Below the pieces are notes generated by a model. It saw nothing but the letters and a program-made list of their open reading frames with translations, was not told the DNA's origin and searched no databases. A stretch of DNA of 6,998 nucleotides from WHTB01 sp050699035 (GTDB lineage Bacteria > Actinomycetota > Actinomycetes > Propionibacteriales > Nocardioidaceae): the NCBI GenBank assembly GCA_050699035.1, contig JBOHDE010000209.1, forward strand, positions 1 to 6,998. The letters run 5' to 3'. The translations under genes and the position numbers were made by a program. This document shows, in pieces, positions 1 to 5,649 of this stretch. The first letter of the stretch is position 1, and the number at the start of each line of letters is the position of its first letter.

Positions 1-23
1 CCGTTCCAATAGGTATGGAACGG
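1..23. repeat. Inverted repeat CCGTTCC-N9-GGAACGG at left edge
   Basis: Perfect 7-bp inverted repeat (1-7 with 17-23) around a 9-nt A/T-rich spacer. The symmetry may extend beyond the window edge. It overlaps a second possible fold in which 21-25 pairs with 29-33 and 12-15 pairs with 34-37, so the two structures exclude each other. It lies 51 bp past the thiL stop and could be a distal terminator, or an operator for a gene to the left. The sequence cannot decide between these. Confidence 0.4.
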
Positions 24-35
24 GGCGCCCCCGTA

Positions 36-50
36 CCAGAAAAGTTCTGG
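36..50. terminator. Small hairpin downstream of thiL
   Basis: CCAGAA (36-41) and TTCTGG (45-50) form a 6-bp stem with a 3-nt loop, 23 bp beyond the thiL stop. There is no clear U-run on the minus strand, and a GC-rich second hairpin follows (21-33). It is at best a weak, U-poor terminator of the kind common in actinobacteria. Read from the plus strand it could equally end a gene lying left of the window. Confidence 0.3.
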
Positions 51-73
51 ACCAGCGCCACCCAGTTAACCGG

Positions 74-1027
74 TCAGCGGAAGTGCTGGTGACCGGGCGG
101 CACCTCGTCGTACGCCGCGCCGTCGACCGTGACCCCGCTCCCCTCCATCACCGCACCGATCGTCAGCCAGCCGGCCGGCAGCGCCACGTCGGCCGGGAAC
201 GTCGCGGCCAGCGCGTGGTCCTCACCACCGGTCAGCACGAACTGCACGGGGTCCAGGCCCAGGGCGGCGCCGACGGCCTGCAGCGGCTCGGCGATCTCGA
301 ACGCCCCGGCCCGTACGTCGATCGCGACACCGCTGGCGGCCGCGACGTGCCCGAGGTCGGCGAGCAACCCGTCGGACACGTCGATCATCGCGGTCGCACC
401 CGCCGCGGCCGCCTCAGGACCGGCGGCGTACGGCGGCTCGGGACGACGGTGCGCTTCCACCACGACCCGCGGTGACCGGAAGCCCCGGGCCAGCACCGCC
501 CAACCGGCCGCGGACCAGCCGATCCGGCCGCACAGCGCCACCACGTCGCCGGGGCGCGCTCCGGACCGCAGCACCACCGGGCCGGCACACGACCCGAGCA
601 CCGTCACCGACACCACGATCGCGTCCGACGCCGTCACGTCCCCGCCCACGACGCTCGCGCCGACCAACGTGCACTCGTCGGCGATCCCCCGGGCCAGGTC
701 GACGGCCCAGGCGACCGGCAGGTCGGCCGGTCCGCCGAAGGCCACCACCGCCGAGTCGGCGCGGCCGCCCATCGCGTTGACGTCGGACAGGTTCGCCGCC
801 GCCGCCCGGTGGCCGACGTCCTCGGCCGACGACCAGTCGCGGCGGAAGTGCCGGCCCTCGACCAGCAGGTCGGTGCTCAGCACGACCCGACCGCTGGGCA
901 CGCTGACGACGGCCGCGTCGTCGCCCGGCCCGACCTCCACCGCGGCGCCCTGCGGGAACAGCGGACGGATCGCCTCGATCAGGCCGAACTCGCCGATCTC
1001 GGCAAGGGTGCCGGACTGCTGCGTCAT
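74..1027 (-). CDS. thiL: Thiamine-monophosphate kinase ThiL
   Basis: Cytosolic enzyme that phosphorylates thiamine monophosphate to thiamine diphosphate with ATP, the last step of TPP synthesis. The protein is 317 aa, a normal family length. Visible motifs are those of the AIR-synthase-like ATP/Mg fold: GPGDDAAVV at 33-41, STDLLVEGRHF at 51-61, NLSDVNAMGG at 79-88, GGDVT at 128-132, DVSDGLLADL at 216-225 and GGEDHAL at 267-273. Acidic clusters D36/D37, D53, D82, D130 and D219 are the expected Mg/nucleotide ligands. The frame stays open 22 codons upstream, but the ATG at 1027 is chosen because AGGAGAGG sits 6 nt before it and homologues start near this point. It is divergent from the small Lrp-domain gene, and neither gene looks truncated. 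No TPP riboswitch is apparent in the 122-bp leader region, which would not be expected for a stand-alone kinase gene in any case. Confidence 0.95.
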   Translation of the reverse strand: MTQQSGTLAEIGEFGLIEAIRPLFPQGAAVEVGPGDDAAVVSVPSGRVVLSTDLLVEGRHFRRDWSSAEDVGHRAAAANLSDVNAMGGRADSAVVAFGGPADLPVAWAVDLARGIADECTLVGASVVGGDVTASDAIVVSVTVLGSCAGPVVLRSGARPGDVVALCGRIGWSAAGWAVLARGFRSPRVVVEAHRRPEPPYAAGPEAAAAGATAMIDVSDGLLADLGHVAAASGVAIDVRAGAFEIAEPLQAVGAALGLDPVQFVLTGGEDHALAATFPADVALPAGWLTIGAVMEGSGVTVDGAAYDEVPPGHQHFR

Positions 1028-1033
1028 CTGGTG

Positions 1034-1041
1034 CCTCTCCT
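1034..1041 (-). promoter_or_regulatory. Shine-Dalgarno of thiL
   Basis: On the minus strand AGGAGAGG lies 6 nt upstream of the ATG at 1027. It fixes that start over the longer open frame reaching position 1093. Confidence 0.75.
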
Positions 1042-1079
1042 GGAACGTGACCGGGTTATGGGGACAGCCAACCAGGCGG

Positions 1080-1085
1080 TAGCGT
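1080..1085 (+). promoter_or_regulatory. Candidate -10 box of the Lrp-domain gene
   Basis: TAGCGT fits the actinobacterial TANNNT -10 pattern and is identical to the hexamer just before cofC. It would start a transcript near 1092 with a leader of about 58 nt. The matching -35 is poor (TTATGG at 1056-1061, 18-nt spacer). Inferred from sequence only. Confidence 0.35.
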
Positions 1086-1149
1086 GAACGCACTTACGAC
1101 CATGCCCCTGCGGTCGAGGGGGCGCGATCGATGCCCGGAGGACACTGTG

Positions 1150-1383
1150 GTGGTTCAGGCTTACATCCTTATCCAGACCGAGGTCGGCAAGGCCGCCGAG
1201 GTGGCGCAGTCGGTCGCCGAGCTGAAGGGCGTCACGCTGGCTGAGGACGTCACCGGACCGTACGACGTGATCGTCCGCGCCGAGGCCCGCAACGTCGACG
1301 AGCTCGGCAAGCTCGTCGTCGCCCGCGTCCAGACGCTCGCCGGCATCACCCGTACGCTCACCTGCCCGGTCGTCCACATCTGA
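1150..1383 (+). CDS. Stand-alone Lrp/AsnC ligand-binding (RAM) domain protein
   Basis: A 77-aa protein consisting only of the alpha-beta sandwich (RAM/SIDBA) domain that binds amino acids and oligomerises in Lrp/AsnC regulators. The pattern is intact: first strand AYILIQTEVG (4-13), GPYDVIV (37-42 region) forming the ligand-pocket turn, and last strand ITRTLTCPVVHI (66-77). There is no helix-turn-helix, so it cannot bind DNA as Lrp does. Family knowledge suggests it may sense an effector or assemble with full-length Lrp partners; its function here is unknown. The start is chosen at GTG 1150 (MVQAYILI, as recalled for actinobacterial homologues), with GGAGG at 1137-1141 at 8-nt spacing. GTG 1147 would add one residue, and the frame is open up to 1084 but without homologous sequence. 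It is divergent from thiL and convergent with ddl. Confidence 0.9.
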   Translation: MVQAYILIQTEVGKAAEVAQSVAELKGVTLAEDVTGPYDVIVRAEARNVDELGKLVVARVQTLAGITRTLTCPVVHI

Positions 1384-1400
1384 CCTGACCAACCGCACCG

Positions 1401-1430
1401 ACGCCCGTCGACCGCGAGGTCGGCGGGCGT
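1401..1430. terminator. Bidirectional hairpin between the Lrp-domain gene and ddl
   Basis: 13-bp stem (1401-1413 with 1418-1430) with a single G-U wobble and a GCGA tetraloop of the GNRA class. It sits 17 bp after the Lrp-domain stop and 10 bp after the ddl stop, exactly between two convergent genes. No U-run follows on either strand, so it is an I-shaped, U-less terminator serving both directions. Confidence 0.75.
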
Positions 1431-1440
1431 TCGCATGTCG

Positions 1441-2559
1441 TCAGCGCAGGCCGAGCGGCCGCTGGCGGGCCAGCGTGATCAGCCGGTCCACCAGGGCGGG
1501 GTAGTCGAGCCCGGCCTCTGCCCACATCCGCGGGAACATCGACGTCGGGGTGAACCCGGGCATCGTGTTGATCTCGTTGATCACCACGGAGTCGTCCGGG
1601 AGTACGAAGAAGTCGACCCGCGCCAACCCTTCCCCGTCGATCGCCTCGAAGGCCCGCACGGCCAGCTCCCGCAGCCGCTCGGCGAGGTCGTCCGGGACCT
1701 TCGCGGGTACGTCGAGCCGGGTCGCCTCCTCGGGGAGGTACTTCGCCTCGAAGTCGTAGAAGTCGTGGTCGTCGCCGACCACGATCTCGGCGACGACGCT
1801 GGCCTCCGGTGCCCCGCCGTCGAGGCCTTGCAGCACGCCGCACTCGATCTCACGGGCACCGGCGGCATAGCCCTCCACCAAGACCTTGGGGTCGAACCGC
1901 TGCGCCACGGCGATCGCCGCGTCGAGGTCGGCGGGCTTGTCCACCTTGCTGATCCCGAAGCTGGAGCCGGCCCGCGCGGGCTTGACGAACACCGGGAACC
2001 CGAGCGTCGCCACGGACTCCCGGCAGGCGTTGGGGTCCCCGCTCCACTCGCGTGGCGTGACGACGACGTACGGCGTGACCGGCAGCCCCTGCGCCTGGAA
2101 CAGCAGCTTCATGTAGTGCTTGTCCATGCCGACGGCACTGGCCAGCACACCGGCGCCGACATACCGTACGCCAGCCGTCTCGAGTAGGCCCTGGATCGTG
2201 CCGTCCTCCCCCCACGGCCCGTGCAGCAGCGGGAAGACCACGTCGACCTCGCCCATCACGCGCGGCACCTCGCTCGGCTCACGCACCACGATCTCCGAAC
2301 CCGCCAGCGACACGACAGCCTTGCCGGGGTCGACCTCGGGCAGCTTGCCGTCGGTGATCGCCAGCCGGGTGCTGTCGTCAGCCTCGAGGACCCAGCGGCC
2401 GTCGGTGGCGATGCCGATCGGCACCACGTCGTAGCGGCTGCGGTCGATCGCGGCGAGGACGCTGCCGGCGGTCACGCACGAGACACCGTGCTCGGCGGAG
2501 CGCCCACCGAACACGACGGCGATGCGCGGCTTGGTCTGGGGTGTTTGCTGCTCAGACAT
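1441..2559 (-). CDS. ddl: D-alanine--D-alanine ligase
   Basis: ATP-grasp ligase that joins two D-alanines for the peptidoglycan pentapeptide; cytosolic. The 372-aa length is typical. Motifs in order are FGGRSAEHGVS at 17-27 (E23 binds the first D-Ala), LLHGPWGEDG at 111-120, GMDKHYMK at 144-151, the glycine/serine ATP loop VKPARAGSSFGIS at 192-204, the omega-loop FYDFEAKYL at 267-275, and the Mg/ATP segment RVDFF plus INEINTMPGFTPTSMFP at 314-343. The tyrosine in the omega-loop is the residue expected for D-Ala-D-Ala enzymes rather than D-Ala-D-Lac (Van-type) ligases. The ATG at 2559 begins the conserved domain after a short polar leader; the frame is open far upstream, but that part is antisense to the neighbouring gene. 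It is divergent from the PLP enzyme with 39 bp between starts. The Shine-Dalgarno is weak and TAGGGT lies 7 nt before the start, so a leaderless mRNA is plausible. Confidence 0.97.
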   Translation of the reverse strand: MSEQQTPQTKPRIAVVFGGRSAEHGVSCVTAGSVLAAIDRSRYDVVPIGIATDGRWVLEADDSTRLAITDGKLPEVDPGKAVVSLAGSEIVVREPSEVPRVMGEVDVVFPLLHGPWGEDGTIQGLLETAGVRYVGAGVLASAVGMDKHYMKLLFQAQGLPVTPYVVVTPREWSGDPNACRESVATLGFPVFVKPARAGSSFGISKVDKPADLDAAIAVAQRFDPKVLVEGYAAGAREIECGVLQGLDGGAPEASVVAEIVVGDDHDFYDFEAKYLPEEATRLDVPAKVPDDLAERLRELAVRAFEAIDGEGLARVDFFVLPDDSVVINEINTMPGFTPTSMFPRMWAEAGLDYPALVDRLITLARQRPLGLR

Positions 2560-2566
2560 CGGGCCG

Positions 2567-2572
2567 ACCCTA
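2567..2572 (-). promoter_or_regulatory. Candidate -10 box for leaderless ddl transcript
   Basis: On the minus strand TAGGGT is followed by 7 nt and then the ddl ATG, so transcription would begin at or next to the A of the start codon. The only Shine-Dalgarno-like run is AGGG inside this same hexamer, so a leadered message is the alternative reading. Confidence 0.4.
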
Positions 2573-2586
2573 CTCCCACGGGCTGC

Positions 2587-2592
2587 GACAAT
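2587..2592 (+). promoter_or_regulatory. Candidate -10 box for leaderless PLP-enzyme transcript
   Basis: GACAAT keeps the two most important -10 bases (A at 2, T at 6) and lies 6 nt before the ATG at 2599. There is no purine-rich ribosome site upstream of that ATG, which supports a leaderless start. A partial -35 (CCGACC at 2564-2569, 17-nt spacer) would overlap the ddl -10. Confidence 0.4.
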
Positions 2593-2598
2593 CGCCAG

Positions 2599-3672
2599 AT
2601 GACAGACCCGACACCCGACTCCACGCTCGCCGCCGCCACCGTCGCCGTGACGGCCGGACGACCTCCGCACGAGCCGGACAACCCGCTCAACACACCGCTG
2701 ACGCTCGCGTCGACGTACGTCGCAGGCGGCGAGATGGAGTACGGCCGGTACGGCAACCCGACCTGGGTGGCGTTCGAGGACGCGCTCGGTCGGCTGGAGG
2801 GCGGCCGGGCGCTGGCCTTCTCCTCCGGGCTGGCCGCCGTGGACACGCTGCTCAGCCTGGTCACGAACGGCGAGACCATCGTCGCGCCGAGGCACTGCTA
2901 CCTCGGCACGCTGGCCCAGCTCGCCGACCTGGAGCAGCACGGACGTGCGGTCGTACGGCTGGTCGACATCACCGACACGGCAGCTGTGGTCGCGGCCTGC
3001 GACGACGCCGCCCTGCTGTGGCTCGAGTCGCCGACCAACCCGGCGATGGAGGTGGCCGACATCGAGGCGATCGCCGCCGGTGCGCACGGGGCCGGTGTCC
3101 CGGTCGTCGTCGACAACACGTTCGCGACGCCGATCCTGCAGCGACCGCTCAGCCTCGGCGCCGACATCGTGCTGCACTCGGCGACCAAGTACCTCGCCGG
3201 TCACAGCGACGTACTCCTCGGCGCCGTCGTCACGCGCGACGACGCGGTGTACGAAGCGGTCGACCAGCGGCGCCGGCGGGTCGGCGCCGTCCCCGGGCCA
3301 TTGGAGACCTACCTGGCCTTGCGCGGCATGCGCACGCTGCACTTGCGGGTTGAGCGGGCCCAGAGCAACGCCAAGGAGCTTGCCCGCCGGCTGGCCGACC
3401 ACCCGGCGGTCGAGGAGACCCGCTACCCGGGCTTCGGTGGCATGATCGCGATCGTCGTACGCGGGGGCGCCGAAGCGGCCGACGCCCTCACCCGCGGCAC
3501 CAGCCTGTGGGTCCACGCGACCAGCCTCGGCGGGGTGGAGTCGACGTTCGAGCGGCGGCGCCGATGGGCCGGAGAGCCGGAGTCCATCCCCGAGGGCCTG
3601 GTGCGGATGTCGGTCGGCATCGAGGACGTCGAAGACCTCTGGAGCGACCTGGACAAGGCGCTGGCGCAGTAG
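2599..3672 (+). CDS. Compact Cys/Met-metabolism PLP enzyme (cystathionine gamma-synthase/lyase family)
   Basis: Fold-type I PLP enzyme of trans-sulfuration; probably acts on cystathionine or another gamma-substituted amino acid in the cytosol. At 357 aa it is shorter than the usual 380-400. Visible motifs are YGRYGNPT at 48-55 (phosphate-binding Tyr/Arg of the partner subunit), SSGLAA at 75-80, a CYLGT variant at 100-104 of the usual YGGT ring-stacking motif, DNTFATP at 172-178 (D172 to pyridine N), HSATKYLAGHSD at 193-204 with Schiff-base K197, SLGGVES at 309-315 and RMSVGIEDVEDL at 336-347. After ETRYPG at 273-278 the chain goes straight into GFGGM, lacking the roughly 15-residue segment normally found there. 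The stretch ERRRRW (318-323) replaces the usual HPA-MTH region. Whether it is a gamma-lyase, a gamma-synthase or another lyase cannot be told. The start is ATG 2599; upstream codons overlap ddl and lack homology. It converges on gpsA. Confidence 0.9.
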   Translation: MTDPTPDSTLAAATVAVTAGRPPHEPDNPLNTPLTLASTYVAGGEMEYGRYGNPTWVAFEDALGRLEGGRALAFSSGLAAVDTLLSLVTNGETIVAPRHCYLGTLAQLADLEQHGRAVVRLVDITDTAAVVAACDDAALLWLESPTNPAMEVADIEAIAAGAHGAGVPVVVDNTFATPILQRPLSLGADIVLHSATKYLAGHSDVLLGAVVTRDDAVYEAVDQRRRRVGAVPGPLETYLALRGMRTLHLRVERAQSNAKELARRLADHPAVEETRYPGFGGMIAIVVRGGAEAADALTRGTSLWVHATSLGGVESTFERRRRWAGEPESIPEGLVRMSVGIEDVEDLWSDLDKALAQ

Positions 3673-3703
3673 CCCGACTGGGCGGCATCACTACGAACCT
3701 TTC

Positions 3704-3726
3704 CGTCACGGGGCGCCGCCGTGACG
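3704..3726. terminator. Bidirectional hairpin between PLP enzyme and gpsA
   Basis: 8-bp perfect stem CGTCACGG / CCGTGACG (3704-3711 with 3719-3726) and a 7-nt G/C loop. The helix can extend outward past one mismatch with CTTT pairing to AAAG (3699-3702 with 3728-3731). It lies midway between two convergent stop codons (3672 and 3737). No U-run follows on either strand, so it is a U-poor shared terminator. Confidence 0.7.
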
Positions 3727-3736
3727 AAAAGCCGGG

Positions 3737-4738
3737 TCAGTGGCGCTCGGGTTTCGCCGACCGGGAGAGCAGGCTGTACAGCATCTCCTTCGGCCCCATC
3801 TCGCCCCGGATCACCGCGACCACGTGCTCCACGATCGGCGTGTCCACGTCGTGGCGCTGGGCCAGCTCCAGGATCGCCTGGCAGGACTTGACGCCCTCGG
3901 CGATCTGGCGGGTCGAGTGGACGATCTCGTCCACCGTCATTCCCTGGCCGAGCTTGTCGCCGAAGGTCCGGTTGCGCGACAGCGGCGACGAGCAGGTCGC
4001 GACCAGGTCGCCGAGCCCCGCGAGGCCGGCGAACGTGTACGGGTCGGCGCCCAGCGCGGCGCCGAGACGCGATGTCTCCGCGAGGCCGCGGGTGATCACC
4101 GACGCCTGGGTGTTGTCGCCGAAGCCCAACCCGGCGGCCATGCCCACCGCCAGCGCGATGACGTTCTTGGTCGCGCCGCCGAGCTCACAACCGACCACGT
4201 CGGCATTGGTGTACGGGCGGAACGTCGGGGTGTGGCACAGTGCCTGGATCCGCTCGGCCACGGCGTGGTCGAGGCAGGCGACGACACTCGCCGCCGGTTG
4301 CCGCTCGGAGATCTCGTGCGAGAGGTTCGGACCGGTCACGACGGCGATCCGAGCGGGGCCGGCGCCGGTGACCTCGTCGATCACCTCACTCATCCGCTTC
4401 GTGGTCCCGAGCTCGACGCCCTTCACCAGGCTGACGAGCACCACGTGGTCCTTGATCACCGGTGCCCACTGGACCAGGTTCTCGCGCAGGGACTGCGAAG
4501 GGACGGCGAGCACCGCAACGTCGGCGCCGTCGAGGACCTCTTCCGGCTCATGGCTTGCCGACACGGTGGTCGGCAGGTCGATGCCGGGGAGGTACTCGGA
4601 GTTCTCGTGCTTGGTGTTGATGGTCTGGCAGACGTCCTCCCGCCGACCCCAGATGGCCACCTCGTTGCCCGCGTCAGCCAGCACGATCGAGAACGCCGTA
4701 CCCCACGAGCCGGCCCCGAAGACCGCGACCCGGCTCAT
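3737..4738 (-). CDS. gpsA: NAD(P)-dependent glycerol-3-phosphate dehydrogenase
   Basis: Reduces dihydroxyacetone phosphate to sn-glycerol 3-phosphate, the backbone of membrane phospholipids; cytosolic. The protein is 333 aa, the usual length. The N-terminal Rossmann fold shows GAGSWGTA at 8-15, followed by AVPSQ at 78-82, SLVKGVE at 103-109 (K106) and TGPNLSHEI at 135-143. The C-terminal helical domain carries ELGGATKNVIALAVG at 185-199, with K191 matching the catalytic lysine, GLGDL at 241-245 and SRNR at 254-257 for substrate phosphate. ATG 4738 is chosen because GGAGGT lies 4 nt upstream; the GTG at 4750 would place that ribosome site inside the gene. The start overlaps the plsC stop in an ATGA junction, so the two are translationally coupled and co-transcribed. 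They supply and acylate the same glycerophosphate pool. Confidence 0.97.
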   Translation of the reverse strand: MSRVAVFGAGSWGTAFSIVLADAGNEVAIWGRREDVCQTINTKHENSEYLPGIDLPTTVSASHEPEEVLDGADVAVLAVPSQSLRENLVQWAPVIKDHVVLVSLVKGVELGTTKRMSEVIDEVTGAGPARIAVVTGPNLSHEISERQPAASVVACLDHAVAERIQALCHTPTFRPYTNADVVGCELGGATKNVIALAVGMAAGLGFGDNTQASVITRGLAETSRLGAALGADPYTFAGLAGLGDLVATCSSPLSRNRTFGDKLGQGMTVDEIVHSTRQIAEGVKSCQAILELAQRHDVDTPIVEHVVAVIRGEMGPKEMLYSLLSRSAKPERH

Positions 4739-5511
4739 GACGACCTCCACCGGCGGGTCTTCTTGGGCTTGTTGGGATTGCCGATGGTGGCCACCTTCTT
4801 GACTCGTGGGTCGAAACGTACCGCCGGTGCCTGTTCACCGCGGATCTCCTCCAGCAGCGCGGTCACCGCATCCATGATGCGGGTCGTCGCCTCGTGCAGG
4901 ACGTCCGGGCTCAGCGGCTTCTCGCGCAGGTCGTCGAGGTCGACGGGGTCGCCAGCCCGTACGCTCACCCGCTTGCGAGGCAGCAGCCGGGGCATTTTCG
5001 CGTACGGCGCAAGGATGTCCTGGGCTCCCCACTGCGCGGCCGGGACCACCGGCGCTCCGGTGGTGAGCGCGATCCGGGCAGCTCCGGTCTTGCCGGTCAT
5101 CGGCCACAGGCCGGGGTCGCGGGTGATCGTGCCCTCGGGGTAGACCAGCACGCTGTCCCCGCGCTCGATCGCGGCCACCGCGCCACGGAACGCCAACGAT
5201 GCCTCGCGAGTCTCCCGGTACACCGGGATCTGGCCGGCCGCACCGAGCAGCCAGCTCAGGCCCTTCAGCTCGAGGATCTCGGCCTTGGCGAGATAGCGCG
5301 GCAGGACGCCGTTGTCGTAGACGAAGTGGGCGAAGACCAGCGGGTCGACGTATGAGAGGTGGTTGGCCACGATGACGGCGGGGGTGGACGTCGGCAGCTT
5401 GTCGCCGCCGTGCCAGTCCCGGCGGGTCAGCACCATCAGCAGCGGCCGCAGGATCGCCACGATGATGCTCAGCGCCCAGCCCTTCTTGCGCGCCGTCCTG
5501 CGCACCGTCAC
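4735..5511 (-). CDS. plsC: 1-acyl-sn-glycerol-3-phosphate acyltransferase family protein
   Basis: Membrane-associated acyltransferase that most likely converts lysophosphatidic acid to phosphatidic acid. The protein is 258 aa. Family blocks are in order: NHLSYVD at 50-56 (catalytic His51 and Asp56), GQIPVYRE at 93-100, the glycerophosphate-binding VYPEGTITRD at 123-132 and GAPVVPAA at 152-159. A hydrophobic stretch at about 12-28 (ALSIIVAILRPLLMVL) can anchor the N-terminus in the membrane. The C-terminal 25 residues are strongly basic (VKKVATIGNPNKPKKTRRWRSS region, 238-258) and lie outside the catalytic domain; a membrane or partner contact is possible. The start is GTG 5511, with AGAAGGG 5 nt upstream (5517-5523). 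The second GTG at 5505 is less well placed. It is the first gene of an operon with gpsA and is divergent from cofC. The exact acyl acceptor is inferred from the family and from the gpsA partner. Confidence 0.92.
   Translation of the reverse strand: MTVRRTARKKGWALSIIVAILRPLLMVLTRRDWHGGDKLPTSTPAVIVANHLSYVDPLVFAHFVYDNGVLPRYLAKAEILELKGLSWLLGAAGQIPVYRETREASLAFRGAVAAIERGDSVLVYPEGTITRDPGLWPMTGKTGAARIALTTGAPVVPAAQWGAQDILAPYAKMPRLLPRKRVSVRAGDPVDLDDLREKPLSPDVLHEATTRIMDAVTALLEEIRGEQAPAVRFDPRVKKVATIGNPNKPKKTRRWRSS
4743..4748 (-). promoter_or_regulatory. Shine-Dalgarno of gpsA inside the end of plsC
   Basis: GGAGGT on the minus strand, 4 nt before the ATG at 4738 and within the last codons of plsC. It decides the gpsA start and allows reinitiation after plsC translation. 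Confidence 0.75.
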
Positions 5512-5516
5512 ACCGA

Positions 5517-5523
5517 CCCTTCT
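5517..5523 (-). promoter_or_regulatory. Shine-Dalgarno of plsC
   Basis: AGAAGGG on the minus strand, 5 nt before GTG 5511. It favours this GTG over the one two codons downstream. Confidence 0.55.
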
Positions 5524-5551
5524 CGCTGCCGTCCGGACTGCCAGGGAGATC

Positions 5552-5581
5552 AGTGTGACGGGCGCTCCGTCACGACCGCAA
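5552..5581 (-). promoter_or_regulatory. Candidate plsC-gpsA core promoter
   Basis: On the minus strand TTGCGG (5576-5581) and CACACT (5552-5557) are separated by 18 nt and would start a transcript about 35 nt upstream of the plsC GTG. Both are partial matches to the housekeeping sigma consensus. Only 138 bp separate plsC from cofC, so the promoter must lie in this gap or within cofC. Confidence 0.35.
5555..5573. repeat. Inverted repeat GTGACGG-N5-CCGTCAC, candidate operator
   Basis: Perfect 7-bp inverted repeat with a 5-nt centre in the plsC/cofC divergent region. It covers the spacer and edge of the proposed plsC -10, which is a classic repressor position. As RNA it would form a hairpin only if a transcript started upstream of it. 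The protein that might bind it is unknown. Confidence 0.45.
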
Positions 5582-5637
5582 CGGGGGTTCCCCGGTGGGC
5601 GAGCCTGGGCGCGGTCGGGTTGTCTCCGTCTCGACGG

Positions 5638-5643
5638 TAGCGT
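5638..5643 (+). promoter_or_regulatory. Candidate -10 box for leaderless cofC transcript
   Basis: TAGCGT, a full TANNNT match, is followed by 6 nt and the cofC ATG, placing the transcription start on the A of the start codon. No Shine-Dalgarno precedes this ATG, and a -35 is not evident. Confidence 0.5.
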
Positions 5644-5649
5644 TCAAGC

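Noticed and set aside
129..1082. Long plus-strand open frame (317 codons) opposite thiL
   Set aside because: It is an antisense shadow of thiL produced by high-GC codon bias; the translation is Pro/Ser/Thr/Ala-rich and shows no family motif.
1028..1149. Possible TPP riboswitch in the thiL leader
   Set aside because: I looked for the conserved CUGAGA and related core elements on the minus strand and did not see them. The space from the likely start region is also short.
2560..3516. Extension of the ddl frame by 319 codons upstream
   Set aside because: The extension is antisense to the PLP enzyme, has no conserved motif, and the ligase domain begins just after ATG 2559.
3507..5143. Two long plus-strand open frames (over 400 codons each) opposite gpsA and plsC
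   Set aside because: They mirror well-conserved minus-strand enzymes, have no ribosome site or recognisable domain, and follow from the G/C-rich third positions of the real genes.
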